From Bombyx mori (Eukaryota; Arthropoda; Insecta; Lepidoptera; Bombycidae), in assembly GCF_030269925.1 (NCBI RefSeq), contig NC_085128.1, positions 11,038,501 to 11,102,500 on the forward strand: a stretch of DNA of 64,000 nt, written 5' to 3'. This document shows positions 55,265 through 64,000 of this stretch, in pieces (position 1 is the first letter of the stretch; every line of letters starts with the position of its first letter). A program made the translations under genes and the position numbers. The notes under the pieces were generated by a model. It saw nothing but the letters and a program-made list of their open reading frames with translations. It did no database searches and was not told the origin of the DNA.

Positions 55265-58200
55265 TTCTTCTTTTTCTCCACCTTATCCCACTATGTGGGG
55301 TCGGCACAGCTAATTTTTCTCTTCCATTCTCTTCTATCAGCCGTCATCTCAACACTCACTCCTCTCTCTCTCATATCGTCATTCACACACTCCATCCATG
55401 TCTTCTTCGGTCGACCTCTTCCCCCTCTACCTTGCACTACCATTTCCATACATCTCCTAGTCACATGCATCTTCTCTCTACGCATCACATGTCCATACCA
55501 CGCTAACCGTCCGCTCCTTAATTTGTTATTTACCGGGGCCACTTTCACACTTCCTCTGATATACTCATTCTTTATCTTATCCATTCTTGTCACTCCACAC
55601 ATCCATCTCAACATTCGCATCTCTGCCGCATGCACTCCTCTTTCATGCTTAACTTTCGTCGCCCAACACTCAGATCCATACAGCACGACAGGTCTAATGA
55701 TCGTTTTGTAAATTTTGCCCTTGAGCTGAAGGGGCATTCTACGATCGCATGCTGTTGCAGAGACCTGTCGCCATTTCATCCAACCAGCGTTTATTCGATT
55801 TGCGACGTCCCGGTCTATGTTGCCGTCGTTCTGGAGTATAGAGCCGAGGTACTTGAAGTCGGAGCAGACTGGCAGGGATACACCATCTAAGGCGATTGGC
55901 GTGAAGTCTGAAGAACCACCAAAATCACAAAACATGTGCTTGGTTTTTGTTCGACAGATCTTCAAACCCACGTTTTCCAACCTTTCTTTCCATTTTGCCA
56001 ATCTCCTCTGTATCTCAGGCCCTTCCTCTCCAACGAGAACAATGTCGTCGGCGAACAGCATACACCAAGGCGCCTCTTCCTGTATGTCCGATGTTAGGGC
56101 ATCCATTATTAGGATGAACAGGTAAGGGCTTAAAGCTGATCCCTGGTGTAAGCCTACCGCCACACTGAACTCGTCGCTATCGCCAGCTGCGGAGCGTACG
56201 TACGTACTAGCTCTACCGTACATAGCTCGAACAAGCCGTTGGTATTTCCCTGGCACTCCTTTCACTTTCATGCTCCACCACAAAACCTCACGGGGAACCC
56301 TATCATACGCTTTTTCTAAATCAACAAACACCATGTGCACATTTTTACTTGCACGGCGATATTTTTCGCACAATTGGCGCAGGGAAAAAATGGCGTCCGT
56401 TGTACTGCGTCCCGGCATGAACCCGAATTGGTTCTGTGATACCTCACTCTCATCTCTCATTCTTCTCGCTATCACTTTCTCCCAAGCTTTCATACTATGT
56501 GACATGAGCTTTATTCCTCTATAATTGTCGCATACCTGTATGTCACCTTTGCTCTTAAAAACAGGCACGAGTGAACTTTTGCACCACTCGTCAGGCATGG
56601 CCTCTTCTTGAAACAATTTATTGAAGAATAAAGTCAGCCACGTGCATCCATCCGCTTTCAGAAACTTCCACACTTCTATTGGAATACCATCTGGTCCAGT
56701 AGATTTTCCATTCTTCATATCTTGTACAGCCTTTCGTACTTCTTGCATACTTATTTCCCTTGCTACACCAGTATTTATCGGAACATTTTGCAGTTCACCA
56801 CTCCAGTCATTCTCTTCATTCATCAACCTTTCAAAATACCTCTTCCATCTATCTCTTATTTCCTCATCATTTGTTAACACTCTTCCAGCACTATCTTTCA
56901 CGCACTTAATGTGGTTAAAATCTCTTCCATCCTTCTCTCTTGCTTTGGCTATCCTATAAATGTGTTTTTGTCCTTCAGGTCTTTCTAGTGACTCATACAA
57001 TGCATCCTGTGCCTTGGCCCTGGCAATAGCTACAGCCTTTTTTGCTGCCCTCTTGCTCTCTTTATATGCTGTTTTTAACTTCTCTTTCGTCACCAAATCT
57101 GGGAAATCTGTGTTCTGGAATTTCTTAAAGATCTTTTTCTTTTCTTTAAGCGCTTTTTGAACGTCGTCGCTCCACCACCAAGTTTCTTTATCTTTAATTT
57201 TCTTTCCCGTTGACATTCCAAACACACTTTTTGCCACATTCCTTATGCATTCAGCCATTTCATTCCAACATTCATTCACCGCTCGTCCACTCAAATCTTT
57301 CATTTCTATCATTTTATCTACTACTTGTTTTCTAAATTTTTCACCACATTCTGTGTTCCCAATCATATGCCATTTTATTCTCGGGACCGGTTTGGAATTT
57401 CTTGTTTGTTTGCGTATGTAATGCTTAGAGTCCAATACTAATAAACGGTGTTGAGGAGCTAAGGATTCACCCGGGATAATTTTGCAGTTTTTAACAGAAG
57501 TAATTTTATGTCGTCGGATCAAAAAATAATCCACCTGGGTGTTGCAGTTTCCACTTTTGTATGTTATAAGATGTTCCTTGCGTTTAGTGAAAAATGTGTT
57601 GGCTATTGCTAGATCAAACGCCAAAGCAGCTTCCAACAACATTTCACCTTCCTCATTTCTAGTACCAAACCCATATCCTCCATGCACTCTTTCATATCTA
57701 TCATTCCTTTGTCCTACATGCCCATTGAAGTCTGCACCCACATATATCTCTTCTGAGTCAGGAATATCCATCATCAGCAAGTCAAACTCAACCCAAAACT
57801 TCTCTTTCATACTTCTATCACATCCAGATTGTGGGGCATATGCACTAACAACATTAATAATCAAATCATCTTTTATTAATTTCACTAGCATCAGCCTATC
57901 ATTCACTCGTCTTACATCCGTCACATATTTTTTCAACTCACTATCTAGCACAATCCCAACTCCATTCTTTCTTCCATCACTCCCACTATATAAGAATTTA
58001 TATCCTTCACCAATCTCTCTACCTCGTGTTCCTTTCCATTTCGTCTCTTGCAAACATGCCACATTTATCCTTCGTTTCTTACATACATCCGCTATTTCTC
58101 TTGCTCTTCCAGTCATCGTCCCTACATTCCAACTAGCATACCTCATTCTTACTTCACGAACTCGCGTCTTACGTCGCACCCGTTCCTGATGCGACAACCC

Positions 58201-58454
58201 TAACCCATTTCCCACAAGTGCCGGGTGCTGCACCTGCGCGTCGCCTACAGGGTACGCCCTAGTCCTATCATTCTCATCATATGCCCTCGTATTCATAGCT
58301 GTGAAGGTTTTGGCAAAGTTTTACGACCGGCCGCCTGCCTGACGTCAACCCTCCTTGGGAATGCTTTTGTTGGTAGATTGCCCGCTACCAATCGGGTAAG
58401 TCGCTGGATGTTTGCGCTTAAAATCCCCCTGTCGCCTTTTACGACACCCCTGGG
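55265..58454 (-). mobile_element. Full-length RTE-clade LINE
   Basis: 3190 bp with a perfect 15-bp target duplication AAAATATTAGCGACC at 55250-55264 and 58455-58469. Reading the minus strand: a 158-base 5' UTR starting CCCAGGGGTGTCGTAAAAGG, one long ORF, and a 26-base 3' UTR ending in GAAGAAGG-type repeats without poly(A), as RTE elements have. Intact ORF and identical duplications indicate a recent and possibly competent insertion. Confidence 0.95.
55291..58296 (-). CDS. RTE endonuclease-reverse transcriptase, intact (1001 aa)
   Basis: Apurinic-type endonuclease at about residues 50-300: ASWNVGTM, CLQETKW (metal-binding Glu), GADFNGHVG, QVDYFLIRR (Asp). Reverse transcriptase at about 500-790: GKSTGPDGIPIEVWK, NYRGIKLMSHSMK, NQFGFMPGRSTTDAI, FVDLEKAYDRVP (catalytic Asp), GLHQGSALSPYLF, MLFADDIVLVGE (catalytic Asp pair). 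C-terminal region: RMLRWMCGVTRMDK and LAWYGHVMRR, usual for RTE. No stop or frameshift. Whether initiation is at this ATG (MNTRAYDEND) or further in is not certain; RTE proteins often extend a little upstream. The many plus-strand open frames across it are shadows. The enzyme nicks target DNA and copies its own RNA in place. Confidence 0.95.
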   Translation of the reverse strand: MNTRAYDENDRTRAYPVGDAQVQHPALVGNGLGLSHQERVRRKTRVREVRMRYASWNVGTMTGRAREIADVCKKRRINVACLQETKWKGTRGREIGEGYKFLYSGSDGRKNGVGIVLDSELKKYVTDVRRVNDRLMLVKLIKDDLIINVVSAYAPQSGCDRSMKEKFWVEFDLLMMDIPDSEEIYVGADFNGHVGQRNDRYERVHGGYGFGTRNEEGEMLLEAALAFDLAIANTFFTKRKEHLITYKSGNCNTQVDYFLIRRHKITSVKNCKIIPGESLAPQHRLLVLDSKHYIRKQTRNSKPVPRIKWHMIGNTECGEKFRKQVVDKMIEMKDLSGRAVNECWNEMAECIRNVAKSVFGMSTGKKIKDKETWWWSDDVQKALKEKKKIFKKFQNTDFPDLVTKEKLKTAYKESKRAAKKAVAIARAKAQDALYESLERPEGQKHIYRIAKAREKDGRDFNHIKCVKDSAGRVLTNDEEIRDRWKRYFERLMNEENDWSGELQNVPINTGVAREISMQEVRKAVQDMKNGKSTGPDGIPIEVWKFLKADGCTWLTLFFNKLFQEEAMPDEWCKSSLVPVFKSKGDIQVCDNYRGIKLMSHSMKAWEKVIARRMRDESEVSQNQFGFMPGRSTTDAIFSLRQLCEKYRRASKNVHMVFVDLEKAYDRVPREVLWWSMKVKGVPGKYQRLVRAMYGRASTYVRSAAGDSDEFSVAVGLHQGSALSPYLFILIMDALTSDIQEEAPWCMLFADDIVLVGEEGPEIQRRLAKWKERLENVGLKICRTKTKHMFCDFGGSSDFTPIALDGVSLPVCSDFKYLGSILQNDGNIDRDVANRINAGWMKWRQVSATACDRRMPLQLKGKIYKTIIRPVVLYGSECWATKVKHERGVHAAEMRMLRWMCGVTRMDKIKNEYIRGSVKVAPVNNKLRSGRLAWYGHVMRREKMHVTRRCMEMVVQGRGGRGRPKKTWMECVNDDMRERGVSVEMTADRREWKRKISCADPT

Positions 58455-58469
58455 AAAATATTAGCGACC

Positions 58470-59332
58470 ATACATATTTAATTATAATCATATTCATACA
58501 TTTTTTTGCCGTTTCTCTAATAATTTACATTACCCTATTATTTTTTCTGTTCAAAGACGGTGTCGTTGTAATGCACTTGTCAGTAAGTCTGGCAATAATA
58601 AGGTTACAAAGTCAAGTCTTTGTCGGTGTCCATTAGACTGACGTCACTCTTCCATTACCGCGAGATGAATGACCCGCCATTCAGCCACTAATGCACTTTT
58701 GATTTTAAATGAAGGCTGAAAAATTTTAACGGCATTTAAGTGCATTGATTTTTTTAAAGGTTTTTTTTTTGTATTTGTACTGATTATAAAGATTATATAT
58801 TTTGTAATTGGTTAAAAGAGTTTCTATAATTAGAGTTTTAGAAAAATATTTATTAAATAATTATAATAATAAATAAATTATTTTTATTTAAATCGCTATG
58901 AATATTAAGGCATTTCGGTCGCTAATTTTTAAAATCTATTTTTTTGTGTATAATTGGTACGTAAGATAACTAATGTCACGTATCAAAAAACAGTAAGTAG
59001 GCAACAGTGTTCCCTCTGCAGTACTTACTACAGGGCTTTAGTAGGGCGTAAACCTTTGGCATGATTGTCTGCTTATACGAGATAAATGTCTCTATTTATT
59101 AATTAATTTGTAAATATTGATAAAACTTTAGTCGATTATAGCTACAAAATTACTGTGAATTCCAATTGATGTAACACGCGTAGTGCCGGGCTTATGCAGT
59201 ATAATAAATACGACAATATTATTGCTGCTTCGTGATTTTATGGACCAATGTAACTACAAATTGACTGATAGTTTATGGATAAAAGAGCAATTCTTTAAAT
59301 CGGGTAAATGCAGTGTTTTTTATTTTCAAACT
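58470..59332. other. No gene seen
   Basis: AT-rich stretch between the RTE target duplication and a Helitron-like fragment. Nothing recognised. Confidence 0.55.
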
Positions 59333-59545
59333 AGCGACCCGCCCTCGCTTCGCTTCGGAAACATTAAATTTTATTATTGATTTTATGTAGTAAAAAGCGG
59401 TTATTTCAATACTACAAACAGACACTCTAATTTTATTTCGGAGTACATTTTTTTTTTTTTTAACGCTGGGGAATCCATTTACGAATACCCGGTCGAGGGT
59501 GGTAAGAGACCGGGTTTTTTTTCTTTTTTTTTTTTTTTTAAACAT
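59333..59545 (+). mobile_element. Helitron-like start plus hairpin-bearing repeat
   Basis: AACTAGCGACCCGCCCTCGC and following bases match the start of the element at 12417 (minus). The rest of that family's body is missing after about 59440. From 59448 a T-run, AACGCTGGGGAATCCATTTA and a perfect 8-bp hairpin ACCCGGTC...GACCGGGT (59487-59515) follow, then more T-runs. The second part may be a different repeat family. Confidence 0.5.
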
Positions 59546-59973
59546 CCTTGTCCTCTAACGTAGTCAGAGCCCTTATTTTTCCTTTATATATATCTTGCTT
59601 TTCTTATATTTATTGTTTTATTTATAAAATGTTTCCAAATAATCAAATTAACGTAAATTAAATTTATCAAATGTCATAAAAAAAGTGTTGCTATTTCCAA
59701 AAAAAATTACTATCCTTAAGGAGGTTTTTTTTTTTTTTTTTTTTTATGATTGAAAGATTACTGGTGGCCCGGAGGCCTTTCCAGTTTCACCAGGACACGT
59801 GGGCGAGCAAAGGCTCAGCCAGGAGAGGTGGGATTTGCTAACAGCTACCCGAGCGCCTCCGAAGGAGACCTAACAGCTCAAGAGTAGCTGCTTCGCGAAT
59901 GAATCTACTACCGGATCGGAATCGCGACCCGCTGAGAAGATCCGGCGAGAAACTCAGCGAGCTGATTCATGGG

Positions 59974-60509
59974 TTAGGTTGCACGGCGAACTCTTTGTCG
60001 AGTTCGACGAGTACGGTTACCGAGGTCCCTAAGCCTGCTCCTAGTGTTAGAGCTGAAGGCGTCTAATGCAAAGGTTATTGGATCTGATGGATCCGTAAGG
60101 ACGTGTCTAGGGCGTCGACGGTGACTGGCTCCTGCGTGATCAGGATTCGGGGAGTAGTCAGCGGCGGCTACGATAAGGCGATTATCATGACGCATAGCCT
60201 TATCGAAGTACCGTTCCGACACTGAATTCATGTATTTCTGGATAGATTCGAGGCCCAGGTCGTCGTGTAGGTCAACGTTCCTCACGAACCACGGAGCTCC
60301 GACGGCTAACCTGCAAAAGCGGGATTGTAAAGATTGGAGGGTGTCTATGTGTGTGCGGGCCGCGTGAGCGAACACCACACTCGCGTAAGTCATGACGGGC
60401 CTAATGCAAGTTTTGTAAAGTGTCACCTTGTTCCGAAGGGACATTTTACTCCGCTTACAGATCATGGGGTAGAGTCTACCGAGAATAAACGCGGCACGGT
60501 CACGGACTG
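59974..60509 (-). pseudogene. Jockey pol C-terminal fragment
   Basis: Last 178 residues of pol, from VRDRAAFILGRLYPMICKRS to the stop, nearly identical to copies 1 and 2. The first nine residues of the computed open frame (MTGASIGMT) come from antisense 5' UTR across the inversion junction and are not pol. No catalytic motif remains. Confidence 0.85.
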
Positions 60510-60545
60510 TCATTCCGATAGAGGCACCCGTCACGCGCGGACGTG
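60510..60545 (+). promoter_or_regulatory. Jockey internal promoter: Inr plus DPE
   Basis: TCATTC at 60510-60515 is a perfect arthropod initiator (TCAKTY). Taking its A (60512) as +1, GGACGT at 60539-60544 occupies +28 to +33 and fits the downstream promoter element RGWYVT exactly. Jockey-clade LINEs are known to use such internal TATA-less promoters, so this marks the true 5' end of the element. Confidence 0.8.
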
Positions 60546-60555
60546 CTCATCGACC

Positions 60556-60752
60556 ACTCGATCGCCCGGCCTTTGTTCGCCCGGCTTTTGTTCGCGCGGC
60601 CTGTGTTCGTGGTACATCTGCCGACTAAGTGCTCTTCCTGGAAGTTTTTATTTGTTTTGTTTCCTTTTGTTATTTCTGTGTTCGTGGTACATCTGCCGAC
60701 AAACTGTCTTCCTGGAAGTGTTTAATTGTTTTGTTTCTTTTTGTTATTTCCG
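60556..60752 (+). repeat. Tandem repeats in the jockey 5' UTR
   Basis: First, three about 16-base units of TTTGTTCGCCCGGCC-type sequence (60565-60610). Then a 74-base unit twice: GTTCGTGGTACATCTGCCGA starts at about 60606 and again at about 60680, each ending GTTTTGTTTC(C/T)TTTTGTT. Tandem 5' UTR monomers are common promoter parts in LINEs. Confidence 0.8.
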
Positions 60753-60902
60753 TTTTGTTGTGATTTTTCTTTGTCCTGCAGTAATCGTGCCGCATCGCCA
60801 CCTGTGTTCAATAGAACCGCTCAGGTCCGAGAAGTTGGGGCCTCGCCGCAAGGCGAGTGTTTTCTAAGACCCAGGGTAGCCCCACCTGGGCACGTAGACA
60901 TC

Positions 60903-61689
60903 ATGGACGCTGTATTTGCGGAATTTCTCCGGCTTCGCTACCCAAAGCTCACTTCCGAGTTTCAGGCCTTCAAGGCCGATCACACTGCGAGCCCTCTCGT
61001 GGACTCCACCGAGCTCGCTGCTCCTGCGTCGCCTGTACCTGCGTGCAAAGCTTCTGCATCGAGCACCGCAGCCTCCGTCGTGCCTGCCGTTCCCGCGTCG
61101 CCTATACTGGCGAGTAAAACTGCTGCGTCGTCCGCCGTGGTCACCGTTCCAGCAGCGCGATCATCCGCGGCCTCCGTCGCGCCGTCCAAAACACCTACTC
61201 GTAGGTCACCTGCGCCCGCCTCCTCGTCCTCCGACTCTGACTCGGAGATGGAGGTCGACCTCGCTCCCGCCTCATCGACGGATGGATTCACCCTGGTGCA
61301 GAAGGATAAGAAGCGTGCCGCGGAGTCCCGAGCTCCCGCGGCCGCTAAAATTAGCAAAGCCGCGAACGCGTCGCGCCCCCGCCCTCAGACTCCCGTTGCG
61401 CCCCCAGCCCGTGCCACTCCGTCGCCGCGTCCGGTGGCACAAAATAAAACCCAGACCCCTCCCCCGGTTATCCTTCAGGAGAAGGCAGCTTGGGATCGAG
61501 TTTGCCTGGCCCTTAAGGCCAAAAATATCAATTTTACGAATGCCCGTAACCTCGCGAACGGCATTCAAATTAAGGTTCGAACATCCGACGACCATAGGGC
61601 CCTCTCTTCTTACCTCCGTAAGGAGCGTATAAGTTTCCACACATATACGCTCCAGGAGGAGCGCGAACTCCGTGCCGTTAATAATGCCG

Positions 61690-61690
<1 letters not shown>
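60903..61690 (+). CDS. Jockey gag (ORF1), N-terminal part
   Basis: ATG at 60903 gives MDAVFAEFLRLRYPKLTSEF. The frame is also open upstream, but that is 5' UTR with its tandem repeats. About 150 residues rich in Ala, Pro and Ser follow with an acidic SSDSDSEMEVD patch, then FTLVQKDKKRA and a folded part (WDRVCLALKAKNINFTNARN ... SYLRKERISFHTY) typical of jockey gag before its CCHC zinc knuckles. The frame is cut at 61690 by the tail of another LINE, so the knuckles are absent. The protein would bind element RNA. Confidence 0.85.
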
Positions 61691-61720
<30 letters not shown>

Positions 61721-64000
61721 TTTGGGAAACAAACAGTACAATACAAAACATACAATATTTAAAAAAATATAGCTAAAACAATAACCAAATATGTTTCCAC
61801 AATCAAAATCACATATAAGTAGACAGTGAACAAGAAGAGAAATTTAGAAATTTAAATTACAAAAAAAAAAACAAAAGCAACACAATACGCACATATCATT
61901 TTATACATTAACTCACACTATAAAACTACAACACTTATCGGGCCAAATCACCCTATAAATACTCCAAAATAGCTTTTCTATATGCTACAAGTGACAAGCA
62001 AAAGATATCAGCATTAGAGAACTTAGCATCATACAACCTACAAGATCTACGGACAAAAGAGTTAGAAGCATATTTCGTTCGAGCCGTGGACATGTGGAAG
62101 GTCTGTTTAGAACGCGCGGAAATACGACTACATTTAAATGAAATTTTGGAAAGTAGATAGCTAGAATCAATCTCGTTATTTATTATTTTATATAAAAACA
62201 TTTGATCCCTCAGTAGCCTGCGATCGACTAGAGAGACAAATTCTGTCGGTTCTGGAGAGTTAAAGCGACGACAATGGTATAAAAGATGCTTAAAAAACTT
62301 TTTTTGGACTCTTTCTAGTCGCTGAATATAAACATTATATTGGGGGTTCCATGTGACGGAGCCATATTCCAATATAGACCGTACAAAACTGTTGTACAAC
62401 AGAATCAAAGTAGATGGTCTTTTAAAGTCTTTACCAACTCTAAGTATGAAGCCTAACATTCGAAAAGCCTTATTTACTATTTCATTAACATGAAAATCAA
62501 AAATCAAACTGGAATCCAAATAAATACCCAAATCACGAACAACTGTGGTGCGTACCAAAGTTTGACCATTAATAGAATAGTCATACAAGATATTCGATCT
62601 TCCACGTGAGAATGTTATAATAGTACACTTATTAGTATTCACTGTGAGTAAGTTATTTTGACAGTAAACAAATAAGTTGTTCAAATCATCCTGTAATTCC
62701 AAACAGTCGTTTAAGGACTTTATAACTTTATATACTTTTTTGTCATCAGCGTACATAATGAATTTGGATTTCCTGAAAACATTCGAAACGTCATTGACAT
62801 ATATATTAAATAACATAGGACCGAGATGAGAGCCCTGAGGAACTCCCGAGGGAACAGGTGCAAATGATGAACAAAAACCATTGAAAGTCACAGCCTGACT
62901 GCGATCTCTAACATAAGACTCAAGCCATCGCAGCAAATCACCGTGGACCCCAAGTCCATGCAATTTCTCAATCAAGATGTCAAAATTTATTCGATCGAAC
63001 GCTTTGGAATAATCCGTGTACACCACATCAACCTGATGACCATCCTCCATGGAGCTCAATACATAATCCAAAAACTCACAGAGGTTTGTCTCAGTAGATC
63101 TATGGCTTATAAAACCATGCTGTTGCTCTATAATATGAGGCCTAATCAATGGAAATAAAAAATCATAAACTATACGTTCAAACATCTTAGGGATGGCACA
63201 AATTTTAGAAATTGGTCTGTAGTTAGCTATGTTATGTTTATCACCGCTCTTAAAGACTGGCACCACGAACGACCGCTTCCAAATACGGGGCATAACACCA
63301 GTTGATAATGAGTGATTAAAAAGAAGATGCAAAGGGTAACACAGCTGAGCGTAACATTGTCGCAAAAAAACAGGCGGAATACCATCCGGACCAGCACCCT
63401 TGGAAATATCAAGATTTTTTAAATATTGCTTGACTTTACCCACCGAAATAAAAAATGAAGAAATATCTACACAGTTAAGGTCGTAAGAAGCAGGGGTATA
63501 ACTTAACGATGATGCTGACTGTGTATTGTTAGTTAAAAAGGCAGAACCAAAATGAACATTAAATAAATTACATATTTCAGAACCATCAGATGAGCACCTA
63601 TCATTTAAGAACAATTCGTTAGGAAAATCCCCAGCACTCCTCTTGGATTTAACAAATCTCCAAAATTGCTTACTGCACTTCAAGATATCATCCTCACACT
63701 TTGTTATGTGTGCATTGTAACAGCAAATTTTTAAGGCTTTTTGTCTATCACGAAGAACAGAAAAACTTGAATAGTCGGCCAATCGACCATAACATTTCCA
63801 TTTCCTGTGAAATTTTCTTTTTTCTTTAATCAACTTGATTAAAGCAGAGGAATACCAGTAAGGGAAATTGGAGTTACCTCTTACGACCTTCACAGGCACA
63901 TTATCAGAAATAATCTTGTCTAAGATTTCATGAAACTTGCCCGCGGCCATGTCGACATCTAAATTCATAAAAGATTGTTTCCAATCAATTTTCGAAAGTT
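61691..64000 (-). mobile_element. LINE of the CR1/Jockey group, runs off the right edge
   Basis: A (TAAA)n tail (61691-61723), a 3' UTR of about 230 bases and the reverse-transcriptase part of ORF2. The 5' part lies beyond 64000. It sits directly against the jockey gag, so one of the two inserted into the other. The most economical reading is this LINE into gag. Confidence 0.88.
61953..64000 (-). CDS. LINE reverse transcriptase, partial, open to the edge
   Basis: At least 671 residues; the frame stays open upstream of its first ATG to the window edge, so the true N-terminus and endonuclease lie outside. RT motifs in order: KGAGPDGIPPVFLRQC; NYRPISKICAIPKMFERIVY; QQHGFISHRSTETNL; VYTDYSKAFDRINFDIL (catalytic Asp); GVPQGSHLGPMLFNIYVND; MYADDKKVY (catalytic pair). 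Later part: TWNPQYNVYIQRLERVQKKF, typical of CR1/Jockey-group thumbs, ending YRKAILEYL. No stops or frameshifts are visible, so the copy may be young. Confidence 0.92.
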   Translation of the reverse strand, partial: LSKIDWKQSFMNLDVDMAAGKFHEILDKIISDNVPVKVVRGNSNFPYWYSSALIKLIKEKRKFHRKWKCYGRLADYSSFSVLRDRQKALKICCYNAHITKCEDDILKCSKQFWRFVKSKRSAGDFPNELFLNDRCSSDGSEICNLFNVHFGSAFLTNNTQSASSLSYTPASYDLNCVDISSFFISVGKVKQYLKNLDISKGAGPDGIPPVFLRQCYAQLCYPLHLLFNHSLSTGVMPRIWKRSFVVPVFKSGDKHNIANYRPISKICAIPKMFERIVYDFLFPLIRPHIIEQQHGFISHRSTETNLCEFLDYVLSSMEDGHQVDVVYTDYSKAFDRINFDILIEKLHGLGVHGDLLRWLESYVRDRSQAVTFNGFCSSFAPVPSGVPQGSHLGPMLFNIYVNDVSNVFRKSKFIMYADDKKVYKVIKSLNDCLELQDDLNNLFVYCQNNLLTVNTNKCTIITFSRGRSNILYDYSINGQTLVRTTVVRDLGIYLDSSLIFDFHVNEIVNKAFRMLGFILRVGKDFKRPSTLILLYNSFVRSILEYGSVTWNPQYNVYIQRLERVQKKFFKHLLYHCRRFNSPEPTEFVSLVDRRLLRDQMFLYKIINNEIDSSYLLSKISFKCSRISARSKQTFHMSTARTKYASNSFVRRSCRLYDAKFSNADIFCLSLVAYRKAILEYL

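Larger units (their letters stand above)
59725..61690 (-). mobile_element. Jockey-clade LINE with inverted 5' segment (copy 3)
   Basis: 59725-60509 is the minus-strand 3' part (poly-A tail of 21, 3' UTR, last third of pol). At 60509/60510 it abuts a plus-strand segment that begins at the element's very 5' end and runs through the 5' UTR into gag. Head-to-head arrangement with the RNA 5' end at the junction is what twin-primed reverse transcription yields. The outer (right) boundary is obscured by the TTTA tail of another LINE at 61691; no target duplication was seen. Confidence 0.8.

Noticed and set aside
55142..58189. Several long plus-strand open frames (60-216 residues)
   Set aside because: All lie antisense to the intact RTE ORF and have the skewed composition expected of its complement.
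60857..61640. Arg/Pro- and Ala-rich open frames of 86-238 residues overlapping the jockey gag
   Set aside because: These are other-frame shadows of the GC-rich gag; only the frame from 60903 carries gag motifs.
1..64000. CRISPR arrays, prokaryotic operons or phage
   Set aside because: No regularly spaced repeats of that type and no bacterial gene organisation. Introns, SINEs and LINEs show a eukaryotic nuclear genome.

Overview
The window looks like silkworm (Bombyx mori, or the very close B. mandarina) nuclear DNA. It is AT-rich, intron-bearing and crowded with interspersed repeats. The only host protein gene I can support is on the minus strand between about 5.6 and 21.1 kb. It is the secreted protease inhibitor antitrypsin/serpin-1, which I recognise from its signal peptide and exon sequences. 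It is rebuilt here as eight constitutive exons plus alternative last coding exons. A TATA box (21095-21102) and an initiator (about 21072) precede exon 1.

The most interesting host feature is 5670-9091. After the constitutive hinge exon (ending at 10145) lie five open-reading copies of exon 9 and one decayed copy. Each encodes a different reactive-centre loop followed by the serpin C-terminus and a stop. All enter in the same phase, and four are exactly 125 or 128 bases. Placing the inhibitory bond by hinge numbering gives Met, Leu, Leu, Arg and Arg/Ser at P1, so one gene could make inhibitors for several protease classes. One copy (7047-7165) has lost its splice-acceptor AG, and one (7787-7895) is a pseudo-exon, so the array shows birth and decay of exons.

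From 21 kb to 64 kb I see no further host gene; nearly everything recognisable is transposable-element sequence. (1) Jockey-clade (BMC1-like) LINEs occur as two young 5'-truncated copies in opposite orientation at 26463-28437 and 38254-40281, both with target-site duplications. A third copy at 59725-61690 has its 5' half inverted as expected from twin priming and preserves a complete 5' end with Inr and DPE promoter motifs. There is also an old decayed copy at 32838-33182. (2) A full-length RTE-clade LINE at 55265-58454 has one intact 1001-residue endonuclease-reverse transcriptase ORF and perfect 15-bp target duplications. (3) The start of another LINE, of the CR1/Jockey group with a TAAA tail, runs off the right edge (61691-64000). 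(4) DNA transposons include a DD34D mariner nested in an old SINE (35093-36378), a maT-like mariner with an internal deletion (44847-45991), a MITE made from a relative of it (49949-50343), a TA-duplicating element with GTTACAAC-rich subterminal repeats and a pogo-like tail remnant (47950-49330), a CAG-ended MITE (36482-36964), a hAT MITE (41871-42125) and several Helitron-like fragments. (5) At least a dozen copies of the abundant silkworm SINE (probably Bm1) and a second tRNA-derived SINE are scattered throughout.

These parts do not form a pathway. The serpin gene is a self-contained unit with transposon debris in its introns. The right half is a transposon graveyard with a few recent arrivals whose nesting order can be read.
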